Shown: positions 15,155-22,909, numbered from the stretch's first letter. The stretch is DNA of 24,234 nucleotides from Shinella sp. (GCA_003248775.1 QFQX01000058.1:1-24234), one strand, 5' to 3'. Numbers and translations are program-made. Notes: generated by a model from the letters alone, not told the origin.

Positions 15155-16168
15155 ATGGCAACGAACAAGCCCGAGACAAGTGCCGTCAGTCGCAAGATTA
15201 TGCGCCTGGGCATTCTCATCATAGTCGGCATCGCCGTCTATACAGGTGCGTGGTTCTATGCAGCCAATTCACTCCAGAAGAGCCTTCTTACGTTCTTTGG
15301 CGGCGAAAATCCGGCAGAGGTGGATATCAGTTGCGATGACACTTCCGTACGCGGCTTCCCGTTCAGGATAGGCCTGTTCTGCTCCAAGATTGGACTCGAC
15401 GACCGTTTCCATGGTGTTTCCGCATCATTCGGCGCACTGCGTTCGGCCGCCCAGATCTATGCGCCCGGCCACGTGATCTGGGAACTCGACGGCCCCGGCG
15501 AGGTACGCTCAGCGCTAGGCTTTTCCGCAGCACTGCAGTGGCAGGCACTCAGATCGAGCGTCAACTCCGGCCTTTCCGGCGTAGACCGCACATCGCTGGA
15601 AGCAAAGGGCTCCAAGGCGACTGTGACAGTAATGACCACGGGCCAGACCTTCGATACCGCCTCGGAACATCTGGAAGCCCATGCCCGCCGCAACGGCGAC
15701 GATCTCGATATCGCCCTTCTCATTCGCAACGGCACTTTCTCACTGCCGGGCGGAACGCCGCCTATCCCACCGGTTTCGACGACCTTGGACATGACCCTTG
15801 CCGGCAAGGCCAAATATCTGGACATGCAAGGAGACCGTGGTGAAGGCCTTTACGGCAGCAGCGGAGAAATCCGCCGCATCGCTATCGACCTCGGCGAAGG
15901 ACGGATCCTCTCCGCAAACGGACCGTTCTCCATCGGCATCGACGGTCTGATTTCCGGCAAGCTGCGCCTTGATCTCGAGGGCATCGACGGGTGGCGAAAT
16001 ACCCTTGTCGCAGCTTTTCCCGATGACGCCGACACCATCAAGAGCGGCGCGAAGATCCTCAAGGCACTCTTCTCCGGCCAGCAGAACGGCGGCGTCGATC
16101 TGAAAATCCAAAACGGCGTCGTCATCCTCGGCGGCTTCATCCCGATCGGCGTACTACCGCCGATCTAG
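15155..16168 (+). CDS. DUF2125 family membrane-anchored protein
   Basis: This 337-residue protein has one N-terminal membrane segment or uncleaved signal (about 16-38) and a long extracytoplasmic beta-rich region. CDDTSVRGFPFRIGLFC (60-76) is the characteristic DUF2125 opening, where a squared-off RGFPF motif follows the first strand. The C-terminus ends in a hydrophobic GGVDLKIQNG...GGFIPIGVLPPI. DUF2125 is an alphaproteobacterial family of unknown function, probably periplasmic. ATG 15155 has GGAG 7 bases upstream. It is divergent from the ChaC-like gene and converges on tyrA across a repeat-bearing gap. Confidence 0.88.
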   Translation: MATNKPETSAVSRKIMRLGILIIVGIAVYTGAWFYAANSLQKSLLTFFGGENPAEVDISCDDTSVRGFPFRIGLFCSKIGLDDRFHGVSASFGALRSAAQIYAPGHVIWELDGPGEVRSALGFSAALQWQALRSSVNSGLSGVDRTSLEAKGSKATVTVMTTGQTFDTASEHLEAHARRNGDDLDIALLIRNGTFSLPGGTPPIPPVSTTLDMTLAGKAKYLDMQGDRGEGLYGSSGEIRRIAIDLGEGRILSANGPFSIGIDGLISGKLRLDLEGIDGWRNTLVAAFPDDADTIKSGAKILKALFSGQQNGGVDLKIQNGVVILGGFIPIGVLPPI

Positions 16169-16169
16169 A

Positions 16170-16213
16170 GCAATTCCAGCAAAAGTGGGAACCGGTTTTG
16201 CGTCCGGAATTGC
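16170..16213 (+). repeat. Palindromic intergenic repeat, copy 1 (DUF2125/tyrA gap)
   Basis: The outer stem is GCAATTCC (16170-16177) with GGAATTGC (16206-16213). The inner stem is GCAAAA (16179-16184) with TTTTGC (16196-16201). It is preceded by TAGA and followed by GGGGAAACAAAGA. It lies between the convergent DUF2125 and tyrA genes, directly after the DUF2125 stop. Copies at 20464 and 24160 keep the inner core and order but have different, still complementary, outer arms. A further imperfect hairpin (16242-16251 with 16272-16280) overlaps the tyrA stop. Confidence 0.85.
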
Positions 16214-16278
16214 GGGGAAACAAAGAGATAGAACATGTCGCGATCTTTCAGATCCGCCCGCCGGCAAGCTCCTGAAGA

Positions 16279-17208
16279 TCAGGCCTTCTTGTCGAGAGCG
16301 TGGCGACCGAAATCCGGTACGTCGACGTCCTGACCAGCCTCGATGATCGAGCGGCGAACCGCGCGCGTGCGCGTGAAGAGTTCGAACAGCTTGTCGCCCT
16401 CGCCCCAGCGGATCGCGCGCTGCAGATAGGCAAGATCCTCCGAAAAACGCGACAGCATTTCAAGGATCGCATCCTTGTTATGCAGGCAAACGTCGCGCCA
16501 CATGGTTGGATCGGAAGCGGCAAGACGGGTGAAGTCGCGGAAACCCGAAGCCGAGTATTTGATGACTTCCGATTCCGTCACCGTTTCAAGATCATCGGCG
16601 GTGCCGACGATGTTGTAGGCGATGATGTGCGGCAGGTGGGAAACGATCGCCAGCACCTTGTCGTGGTGCTGTGGGTCCATTTCGTCTACCCGGGAGCCGA
16701 GCGCTTCCCAGAAAGCCTTGAGCCGCGACAGTGCCTCGGCATCCGTGTCCGGCATGGGCGTGAAGATGCACCAACGCCCCCTGAAGAGGCCGATGAACCC
16801 GGCATCGGGACCGGATTTTTCCGTTCCGGCCAGCGGATGGCCCGGAATGAAATGTACGTTCTCCGGCATATGCGGCGCCATCTGCGCGATGACGGAAGCC
16901 TTGGTGGAGCCGACATCGGTGACGATGGCGCCCGGTTTCAGGTGCGGCGCAATCTGTTTTGCCACCGCCTCGGAAGCGCCGACCGGCACCGAAACGATCA
17001 CGAAGTCGGCGCCCTCGACGGCTTCCGCCGCCGACAATGTGTAGGACGTTCCGAGCCCGAGTTCCTCGGCGCGCTTCAGAGTATCGGCGCTGCGCGTCGA
17101 GACAACCACCTCGCGGGCCAACCCGAGCTCCTTGACATCACGGGCAATCGACGAGCCGATAAGGCCGATGCCGATGAGCGCGATACGGTCAAACATGGTT
17201 TCCGGCAT
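16279..17208 (-). CDS. tyrA: Prephenate/arogenate dehydrogenase
   Basis: This 309-residue NAD(P)-dependent enzyme of tyrosine synthesis oxidatively decarboxylates prephenate (or arogenate). The N-terminal Rossmann fold has GIGLIGSS at 13-20. FIPGHPLAGTEKSGP and IVSHLPHIIAYNI hold the conserved histidines of the substrate site, and SGFRDFTRLAASDPTMW is a family signature. There is no chorismate mutase or ACT domain. Its start overlaps the hisC stop by one base (TGATG), so the pair is translationally coupled. ATG 17196 (MFDRIALIG) is an alternative start. Substrate choice between prephenate and arogenate cannot be decided from sequence. Confidence 0.94.
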   Translation of the reverse strand: MPETMFDRIALIGIGLIGSSIARDVKELGLAREVVVSTRSADTLKRAEELGLGTSYTLSAAEAVEGADFVIVSVPVGASEAVAKQIAPHLKPGAIVTDVGSTKASVIAQMAPHMPENVHFIPGHPLAGTEKSGPDAGFIGLFRGRWCIFTPMPDTDAEALSRLKAFWEALGSRVDEMDPQHHDKVLAIVSHLPHIIAYNIVGTADDLETVTESEVIKYSASGFRDFTRLAASDPTMWRDVCLHNKDAILEMLSRFSEDLAYLQRAIRWGEGDKLFELFTRTRAVRRSIIEAGQDVDVPDFGRHALDKKA

Positions 17209-18311
17209 CAGGCGCGACCCATGAATTCGGTGAGCGCTTCGATAACGCCGATATTGGCCTCTGCACTGCCGATCGTCATGCGCAGCGAATTGGCAAAGCC
17301 GTAACCGCGCACCGCCCGCAGGATGTAACCGCGGCTGGTGAGGAACGCATCGGCTTCCTCAGCGCGCTTGCCATCGGCATCTGGGAAATGCATGAGCACG
17401 AAGTTGGCGACGGAAGGCGTTACCCTGATACCGAGCGCGGTCAGCGCCTCGGTAACCTTTTCGATCCAGACAAGGTTGTGCTCAACAGCCTTGCCGACGA
17501 ATTCCTGGTCGCGGATCGCGGCAGCACCCGCAGCGATTGCCGGAGCGTTGAGGTTGAATGGGCCGCGCACGCGATTGAGCGCATCGAGGATCTCGGTCGG
17601 TCCATAGGCCCAGCCGACGCGCAGCGCGGCAAGCCCATAGACCTTGGAGAAGGTGCGCGTCATGACGACGTTGCGGTTGCCCGACACCAGCTCGACACCG
17701 GCTTCGTAATCATTGCGGCGGACATATTCGGCATAGGCGGAATCGAGCACGAGAATGACATTGCCCGGCAGCCCGGCATGCAGACGGCGGATTTCGCTTG
17801 CCGGCACGTATGTGCCCGTCGGGTTGCCCGGATTGGCGAGGAAGACGATCTTCGTCTTCTCTGTAAGGGCAGCGAGGATCGCGTCGACGTCAACAGTGAA
17901 ATCCTTTTCCTTCACCACGACAGGGGTGGCGCCCGCAGCCTTGATCTGGATCTTGTAGACCAGAAAGCCATGCTCGGTGATGATGCCTTCGTCGCCCGCA
18001 CCGAGATAGACGTGGCAGAGCAGGCCCAGAAGTTCATCGGAACCGTTGCCGCACAGGATGTTGTGCACGTTGAGGCCATGGACGTCGGCAATCGCTTCGC
18101 GAAGCGCCATCGCCTGTCCGTCGGGATACATTTCGAGATGCCCGGCGCTCTGCTGGAAGGCACCGATCGCCTTGGGGCTGGGCCCAAGTGGCGACTCGTT
18201 GGAGGACAGCTTGAAGACCCGGGCGACACCCGGCGCATGCTCCTTGCCCGGCACATAGGCGGCAATGTCGAGAATACCCGGACGCGGAGTAGGCTTCACT
18301 TCGATGTTCAT
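17208..18311 (-). CDS. hisC: Histidinol-phosphate / aromatic aminotransferase
   Basis: This 367-residue fold-type I PLP aminotransferase has the PLP lysine Lys223 in RTFSKVYGLA. Other family residues are Asn163 (ANPGNPTG), Asp190 and Tyr193 (LDSAYAEY), Tyr62 (MYPDG) and Arg231. HisC proteins make histidinol phosphate from imidazole acetol phosphate, and many also transaminate aromatic keto acids. Coupling to tyrA by a TGATG overlap suggests that this copy may serve tyrosine/phenylalanine synthesis, possibly beside another hisC elsewhere. The start is taken as ATG 18311; a TTG at 18314 is adjacent. The 113-base gap to the upstream methyltransferase gene holds a terminator and a competing long-range stem 15-89 bases before the start. 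Confidence 0.94.
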   Translation of the reverse strand: MNIEVKPTPRPGILDIAAYVPGKEHAPGVARVFKLSSNESPLGPSPKAIGAFQQSAGHLEMYPDGQAMALREAIADVHGLNVHNILCGNGSDELLGLLCHVYLGAGDEGIITEHGFLVYKIQIKAAGATPVVVKEKDFTVDVDAILAALTEKTKIVFLANPGNPTGTYVPASEIRRLHAGLPGNVILVLDSAYAEYVRRNDYEAGVELVSGNRNVVMTRTFSKVYGLAALRVGWAYGPTEILDALNRVRGPFNLNAPAIAAGAAAIRDQEFVGKAVEHNLVWIEKVTEALTALGIRVTPSVANFVLMHFPDADGKRAEEADAFLTSRGYILRAVRGYGFANSLRMTIGSAEANIGVIEALTEFMGRA

Positions 18312-18325
18312 CAAACTGGCTTTCT

Positions 18326-18400
18326 GTCTCGAAAAATCCGGGCAAGCGCCCGGCCCTGTTGGCGAATGCCAATAAAGCGGAACGCCGGATTTGTCGAGAC
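18326..18400 (-). promoter_or_regulatory. Attenuator-like leader upstream of hisC-tyrA
   Basis: In the minus-strand transcript a 16-base arm (18400 to 18385, starting GUCUCGA and ending UCCGG) can pair with a 3' arm (18341 to 18326, starting CCGGAU and ending CGAGAC), with 15 of 16 bases matching. The 3' arm contains the U-run and half of the terminator stem at 18338-18353, so the two structures exclude each other. A third hairpin (UUGGC-AUUC-GCCAA) lies between. The arrangement is that of a conditional terminator with an antiterminator. I found no short leader peptide rich in His, Phe or Tyr codons, and no known riboswitch consensus. Confidence 0.55.
18331..18353 (-). terminator. Intrinsic terminator 20 bases before hisC
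   Basis: On the minus strand CCGGGC (complement of 18348-18353) pairs with GCCCGG (18338-18343) around a GCUU loop, then AUUUUU. This is a compact, perfect, GC-rich intrinsic terminator. It is 72 bases after the methyltransferase stop and its U-run ends about 20 bases before the hisC ATG. That leaves no room for a normal promoter between terminator and gene. Confidence 0.75.
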
Positions 18401-18424
18401 TTCAGGCAGAAGACCCGGGAGGCG

Positions 18425-19174
18425 TCAACGCTTCGCAGACTGCCGGGTGGTGGGGATGCCTTGCGGTGCGATGACCGGAACGAAAACGCGGCGGGAAGCG
18501 CGCACCGCAACCGGCAGCCCCTGATAAAGCCGCTTCTGCGCCTCGACGACGATGACGCCGGAAAAGGCGGGCCACAGCATGCGCCCGATCCGCTCGAACC
18601 CACTCCTGAGTCTCAGCACCGCGCGGATCTTCGATGGCGGGAAGAACAGGGCCTCGGCGCTTGCGCCCGGCGTGAAATTGGTTTCCCTGAGCAGCGTGGT
18701 CAGCTGCCCGCGCGAATAAGGGCGCCCCGAGCCGAACGGCGTGTGTTCCATCCGCGCCCAGACTCCGCGACGGTTCGGCACCACGATCACCAGCCGGCCG
18801 CCCGGCGCAAGAATGCGCCAGATTTCCTTCAGCGTTTCCCGCGGGTTTTCAGTAAATTCCAGCGAATGCACCATCAGGACCCGGTCGATAGAGGCATCCG
18901 GCAGCGGTATCTCTTCCTCGAACACAAGCGCCGTCGCGGAAGGTTCTCCAACCGGCCAGTTCACCGCCCCTTGCCCTGCGGGCATGAAGGCGAAGGTGCG
19001 CTCGGTATCGGCCCGAAAGCGATCGAGAAAGGGAACGGCATAGCCGAGGCCAACCAGACGCTCGTCCGGCATCCGCGCCCAGAGCGAGGCAAGCGCCATG
19101 GCAATCGAGTGCTCCGCCACGCGCCCCAGCATGGAATGATAGAACTGACGGAGATCGACGATATCGACGTGCAT
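18425..19174 (-). CDS. SAM-dependent methyltransferase (class I)
   Basis: This 249-residue protein resembles Methyltransf_11 enzymes. The nucleotide-binding half is degenerate at motif I. The acidic loop and motif IV region IDRVLMVHSLEFTENPRETLKEIWRILAPGG and the following LVIVVPNRRGVWARME are clear, and a C-terminal region with PYSRGQLTTLL follows. The substrate is unknown. It lies head to head with gloB (84-base gap). E. coli also has a methyltransferase of this size (yafS) divergent from gloB, so the pairing may be old and functional. The typical glycine-rich motif I is not obvious near LVGLGYAVPFL, so activity is not certain. It is followed by the terminator/attenuator leader of hisC. Confidence 0.8.
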   Translation of the reverse strand: MHVDIVDLRQFYHSMLGRVAEHSIAMALASLWARMPDERLVGLGYAVPFLDRFRADTERTFAFMPAGQGAVNWPVGEPSATALVFEEEIPLPDASIDRVLMVHSLEFTENPRETLKEIWRILAPGGRLVIVVPNRRGVWARMEHTPFGSGRPYSRGQLTTLLRETNFTPGASAEALFFPPSKIRAVLRLRSGFERIGRMLWPAFSGVIVVEAQKRLYQGLPVAVRASRRVFVPVIAPQGIPTTRQSAKR

Positions 19175-19258
19175 GCTTCATTGATAGCAGGCGGCGATTG
19201 GACTTCAAGACCGAACACGCTACATTCCGGCGAACCATCTGGAAGGGACTGCGGTCTG

Positions 19259-20029
19259 ATGAAACCCCTCGAAATCGAAGTCTTTCTTTGCCGAAGCGAT
19301 AATTTCGGCGTTCTCATCCATTGCGAGGAATCCGGCGTCACCGCCTCGATCGACGCGCCGGAACTGGCGCCGATCCTTGCCGCGGCAAAGCGGCGCGGCT
19401 GGTCGATCACTCACATCCTCACCACACATCATCATGGCGACCACGTCGAGGCGAACCTGGCTCTGAAGGAGCATTTCGGTTGCGAGATCATCGGCCCCCG
19501 CAACGAAGCCGTTGCGATTCCGGGGCTGGACCGGGCTGTCGGGGATGGCGACAGCTTCAATTTCGGCGCGAGACCAGTCCGCGTGATCGAGACGCCCGGT
19601 CACACCGCCGGGCACATCTGTTTCCATTTTCCCGACAGCAAGATCCTGTTTTCCGCCGATACGCTGTTTGCGCTCGGTTGCGGGCGTCTCTTCGAACGGC
19701 CGGCATACGACATGTGGCATTCACTGCAGAAACTCGCCGCCCTGCCCGACGAAACCGCCGTCTATTTCGGCCATGAATATACGCTCTCCAACGCGCGTTT
19801 CGCCCTGACCATCGACCCGGACAATGCGAGACTGGTAAGCCGCGCCGCGGAAATCGAAGAGAAACGCCAGAAAGGCGAATTCACCATTCCGACGACAATC
19901 GGACTGGAGAAGGAGACCAACCCGTTCCTCAGGGCAGCCGACCCCGCCATCCGCCGCAACCTGCTGATGGAAGGACGCACCAACGAGGAAGTCTTTGCCG
20001 AGATCCGCACGCGCAAGGATCATTTCTGA
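19259..20029 (+). CDS. gloB: Hydroxyacylglutathione hydrolase (glyoxalase II)
   Basis: This 256-residue metallo-beta-lactamase-fold enzyme hydrolyses S-lactoylglutathione to lactate and glutathione in methylglyoxal detoxification. The dinuclear metal motif THHHGDH is at residues 56-62. Further ligands are in ETPGHTAGHI and LFSADTLFALGCGR, and FGHEYTLSNARFA is the glyoxalase II signature. The C-terminal domain ends with NPFLRA...R, typical for glutathione binding. ATG 19259 has GGAAGGGA upstream. The frame remains open for 300 further codons upstream, but that part lies antisense to the methyltransferase and is not homologous. It is coupled to the next gene by a TGATG overlap. Confidence 0.96.
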   Translation: MKPLEIEVFLCRSDNFGVLIHCEESGVTASIDAPELAPILAAAKRRGWSITHILTTHHHGDHVEANLALKEHFGCEIIGPRNEAVAIPGLDRAVGDGDSFNFGARPVRVIETPGHTAGHICFHFPDSKILFSADTLFALGCGRLFERPAYDMWHSLQKLAALPDETAVYFGHEYTLSNARFALTIDPDNARLVSRAAEIEEKRQKGEFTIPTTIGLEKETNPFLRAADPAIRRNLLMEGRTNEEVFAEIRTRKDHF

Positions 20030-20454
20030 TGCAGGCGGAAGAGATCATCGAGACGCTCGGCATGCAGCGGCATCCGGAGGGCGGCTGGTTCGTCGAGACC
20101 TACCGCGACCCGGCAGGTGCTCCGCGCGGCCACTCGACCGCCATCTACTATCTGCTTGAGGCGGGAGAACGATCCCATTGGCACCGGGTCAGGGACGCGG
20201 TCGAGATCTGGCACTATTACGCCGGGGCACCGCTGGCGCTCCACTCTTCCCCGGATGGCGATGCGGTCGAAACCATCGTGCTCGGCCCGGACCTCGCCAA
20301 GGGTGAAAGGCCGCAGGCCATCATTCCCGCCGGAGGCTGGCAAGCCGCCGAAAGTCTCGGCGACTTCACGCTTGTCGGCTGCACCGTGGCACCCGGCTTC
20401 GAATACTCGTCGTTCGAGATGGCTCCGCCGGACTGGAAACCGGCAGGCGCCTGA
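20029..20454 (+). CDS. Cupin protein of the DUF985 (Cupin_5) family
   Basis: This 141-residue single-domain cupin opens with IIETLGMQRHPEGGWFVETYRD, the DUF985 hallmark. It also has STAIYYLLEAGERSHWHRV and EIWHYYAGAPL. His50, His52 and His62 are candidate metal or ligand contacts. The end VGCTVAPGFEYSSFEMA is also typical. Reactions for this family are not established. The start ATG shares its A with the gloB TGA, so it is co-translated with glyoxalase II, which hints at a metabolite-damage or sugar-phosphate role. A repeat copy follows 9 bases after the stop. Confidence 0.9.
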   Translation: MQAEEIIETLGMQRHPEGGWFVETYRDPAGAPRGHSTAIYYLLEAGERSHWHRVRDAVEIWHYYAGAPLALHSSPDGDAVETIVLGPDLAKGERPQAIIPAGGWQAAESLGDFTLVGCTVAPGFEYSSFEMAPPDWKPAGA

Positions 20455-20463
20455 TTGGCTAAA

Positions 20464-20507
20464 GCATTTCCAGCAAAAGTGTGCCGCGATTTTGCGTCCG
20501 GAAATGC
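20464..20507 (+). repeat. Palindromic intergenic repeat, copy 2 (DUF985/yhhN gap)
   Basis: The outer stem is GCATTTCC (20464-20471) with GGAAATGC (20500-20507), and the inner stem is GCAAAA (20473-20478) with TTTTGC (20490-20495). The linkers GTG and GTCC are as in copy 1. It fills the convergent gap between the cupin and the YhhN-family gene. Relative to copy 1 the fourth and fifth outer-stem positions differ on both arms or keep pairing. Confidence 0.85.
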
Positions 20508-20514
20508 GTAAAAT

Positions 20515-21141
20515 CTAAAGGCTTACGAGCGAAAGCGTCAGGATGCACTGGGCGAAGAAATAGAAAACCCACACCGCATAGCTTGCAATCTTCTTCTGCC
20601 CTTCATCTTTCAGCAGGAAGCTTTCGAGCGCGATCAGGGCATCCGAAATCAGGAAGGCTGCCGCTCCGATAAAGACGAGGGGCGAAGGCATCGTCAGCGA
20701 CATCAGCCCCATCACCAGCATGGCGGCGATATAGGAAGCGATGGCAGGCGCCAGCGGCCCGGTCGGCTTCCACAGGATACGCAGCAGGATGGCACTGAAA
20801 ACGAAAAGCGCCACAGCCGCCAGCCAGCGCCACGGCCCGGCCATCAGAATGTCGAGATCGCCGTAGAGGTAGAAGATCGCGGCATAGATCAGCAGCACGG
20901 TCAGGAAGACCTGGAGACCGAGCTTGAACGCAAGCTCGCCACTGCGGGAGATCAGCGCGTCGCCGACAGCGCTCAAGCCCAGCGCCACGACAACCAGCCA
21001 CCACGCGCCGGAAAGCGCGGCGAAAACGCAAAGAAGAATAATCGGCAATGTCTTCGCCACCGTCCGGAAATGACTTTCCGGGCGCGGCAATATCGCGAAA
21101 TAGGCAAGGCCCAGCAGCACGGCGAGATAGAATATCGTCAT
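20515..21141 (-). CDS. YhhN/TMEM86 family membrane protein (lysoplasmalogenase-like)
   Basis: This 208-residue, very hydrophobic protein has about seven or eight predicted membrane helices. LGLSAVGDALISRSGELAF with FKLGLQVFLTVLLIY and the later AFLISDALIALESF match the YhhN family, where the two conserved Asp residues (GDALISR and SDALIA) lie in the membrane core. Animal TMEM86 members hydrolyse lysoplasmalogen; the bacterial substrate is generally unknown. It is last in a same-strand run with the EamA transporter, 30 bases downstream of it. No strong ribosome site precedes ATG 21141. Confidence 0.88.
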   Translation of the reverse strand: MTIFYLAVLLGLAYFAILPRPESHFRTVAKTLPIILLCVFAALSGAWWLVVVALGLSAVGDALISRSGELAFKLGLQVFLTVLLIYAAIFYLYGDLDILMAGPWRWLAAVALFVFSAILLRILWKPTGPLAPAIASYIAAMLVMGLMSLTMPSPLVFIGAAAFLISDALIALESFLLKDEGQKKIASYAVWVFYFFAQCILTLSLVSL

Positions 21142-21171
21142 GCCGCTACTTTGGCATGCGCCGCGAAACCG

Positions 21172-22059
21172 TCAAGCCTCCACTTTTTCCGTAGATTGCC
21201 GACGGCGGATCATGTCCCGGGCAGCGAGCATGGCGCCACCCGTGATCAAAAGGCAGGCAAGGCCGATCCTCAAGCTCGGCTCGGCAAAACCGAAGAGCGT
21301 GAGGATCAGGGTGGAGAGCAGCGGCGCAGCGTAGGACGAGGCTCCAAGGATCTGGATATCGCCGTTCTTCACGCCGTAATCCCAGGCATAGAAGGCAAGG
21401 CCGACGGGAAAGATACCGAGCCCGACAACGGCGACCCATTGCGAAGCCGATTCCGGCCAGACAGTCGTCTCCAGCCCCAGATGGCAAAGGAGCGAAAGGA
21501 TCGAGGTCGCCAGGCAAAAGCCCGTCACGACATCCGTCGATGCCGCTTCGAAACGCCGCGTGATCAGCGAATAGGCCGACCATGTGAAGGCGCAGAGAAG
21601 GGCGGCGAAATATCCGAAACCATAAGCGGGATCGAAGGAAATGCCATTCTTGGCAACGATCAGCACCGTGCCGGAAAGCCCCGCCAGCGCGCCAAGGACA
21701 TGATACCAGCGCAGCTTCTCACCCGGCAACAGAGCCGAGCCGACGACAATCAGCAGAGGCCAGAGATAGGCGATCAGTCCGGCCTCGACGGCCGGCGCAT
21801 TCCTGAGCGCAGTAAAATAAAGGAAATGATAGCCGAACAGCCCGATCACGCCGGTAAGCCAGACCTTGGCGGGCTGCCGCAACTCACGGATACGCTCAGG
21901 CCGGAGAATAAAGCTGATGATGCCCGGCAGGCTGCCGATCGCAAAGGTGATCGCCGAAAGCTGGAAGGGCGGCATCTTGCCGGAAGCGGCCGTCAGCAGC
22001 GCCAGAAACGACCACATGAGAATGGCCGTGAACCCGATGAGAGTCGCTCTGATCTTCAC
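21172..22059 (-). CDS. EamA/DMT family transporter, YddG-like
   Basis: This 295-residue inner-membrane protein has ten predicted helices in two EamA repeats. ALRNAPAVEAGLIAYLWPLLIVVGSALLPGEKL is the conserved end of the first repeat, and GIFPVGLAFYAWDYGVKNGDIQILG is in the second. This version matches the YddG branch of amino-acid exporters, some of which export aromatic amino acids. The start is GTG at 22059, with GGGGATAAGG directly upstream. It follows DUF3108 by 39 bases; that gap holds a GCGGGA/TCCCGC hairpin (22074-22094) with no U-run. The substrate is inferred from family only. Confidence 0.9.
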   Translation of the reverse strand: MKIRATLIGFTAILMWSFLALLTAASGKMPPFQLSAITFAIGSLPGIISFILRPERIRELRQPAKVWLTGVIGLFGYHFLYFTALRNAPAVEAGLIAYLWPLLIVVGSALLPGEKLRWYHVLGALAGLSGTVLIVAKNGISFDPAYGFGYFAALLCAFTWSAYSLITRRFEAASTDVVTGFCLATSILSLLCHLGLETTVWPESASQWVAVVGLGIFPVGLAFYAWDYGVKNGDIQILGASSYAAPLLSTLILTLFGFAEPSLRIGLACLLITGGAMLAARDMIRRRQSTEKVEA

Positions 22060-22098
22060 CCTTATCCCCCGTTGCGGGACAAAGGATTTCCCGCATTC

Positions 22099-22863
22099 TC
22101 AGCCGTCGAATTTCACGGCAGTTACATACAGCGTTCCCATGCGCGTGGGTACGCGCGCGTAGACAGGAGCGTATACCTTCAGTTGCGCGGTCTTGGCAAA
22201 CCAGATTTCCATACCGGTCACGCTACGCAGATATTCGATATCCTTGCGCCCCTTGCGGAAGCCGGACTTCGGAACATAGCGGACACTGCAGACGACGGCT
22301 TCGCCTTCCACATCGCCGGCGGTGAAGCTGCGCGTCCCCTTCGGCGTCATGACGATATCCATTCGGCTTTCGCCGTCATAGATCGGCAGCGTCCGGGGGC
22401 AGACGGCCTCGCCATCGGGAACGATCAGCCCGGAGATCGGGTCGAGCACGGATTTCAGATCGGCGTCGGTCACGGGGATCCAGCTCGCCGACCGCGGCTT
22501 CGGCGGCGGATCGACGGTGGACTTCGTCACATTGCCGTTATCGTAGCTGACGTCGTAGATACTCGTCTTCTTGCCGGCTTGATAGACCAGCCGATAGTGC
22601 TGTGCCCGCATGCGCTGGCCGCTCAACTGACCGGAAACAGTGCTTTCGCCCGATATCCTGGAAATGATGTCTACGAGGCCATAGGAGCGGAAATTGGCGG
22701 AAATCTTGTAGTTCTGATCGCTAACCTCGGTCAGAAACGATGCCTTGGCAATCGGCAGCGCACCCAGCGAGACGCTGTAATCCGTGCGATAGCGAATGTC
22801 TTCCCCGACAGCGGAGGTGGCAAACGACACCGCAAGAGCAAATGCGAGGCTGGCGAAACGCAA
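22099..22863 (-). CDS. DUF3108 family exported protein
   Basis: This secreted protein of about 254 residues has an N-terminal signal peptide, RFASLAFALAVSFATSAVGED, with likely cleavage near SAVG/ED. The mature part is beta-rich and contains YSVSLGALPIAKASF, SYGLVDIISRI and KKTSIYDVSYDNG, which match the DUF3108 pattern. Function is unknown; it is probably periplasmic. No ATG precedes the signal peptide, and an in-frame TAG lies upstream. TTG 22863 is chosen because GAGGG lies 8 bases before it. A TTG at 22878 would add MRVPI. The gene is first in a run with the YddG-like exporter and YhhN protein, and divergent from rpmB. Confidence 0.85.
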   Translation of the reverse strand: MRFASLAFALAVSFATSAVGEDIRYRTDYSVSLGALPIAKASFLTEVSDQNYKISANFRSYGLVDIISRISGESTVSGQLSGQRMRAQHYRLVYQAGKKTSIYDVSYDNGNVTKSTVDPPPKPRSASWIPVTDADLKSVLDPISGLIVPDGEAVCPRTLPIYDGESRMDIVMTPKGTRSFTAGDVEGEAVVCSVRYVPKSGFRKGRKDIEYLRSVTGMEIWFAKTAQLKVYAPVYARVPTRMGTLYVTAVKFDG

Positions 22864-22892
22864 GATTGGGACCCTCAAGTTCGAAAATGTCT

Positions 22893-22909
22893 GTTTCTGA
22901 AACTGTTTC
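22893..22909. promoter_or_regulatory. Alternating GTTTC/GAAAC operator-like motif
   Basis: GTTTC-T-GAAAC-T-GTTTC gives a palindrome plus a direct repeat, with identical one-base spacing. It lies 30 bases upstream of the DUF3108 start, in the shared rpmB divergent region but about 80 bases away from the rpmB -35 box. A repressor site for DUF3108 is plausible, but no regulator can be named. Confidence 0.3.

Noticed and set aside
18354..18424. Leader peptide for classical ribosome-mediated attenuation of hisC
   Set aside because: No short ATG-started frame with a run of His, Phe or Tyr codons was found; the only frame runs into hisC as an out-of-frame overlap.
18359..20029. A 556-codon open frame running through gloB
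   Set aside because: Only the last 256 codons match glyoxalase II, and the ribosome site is at 19259. The first 300 codons are antisense to the methyltransferase and low in hydrophobic character.
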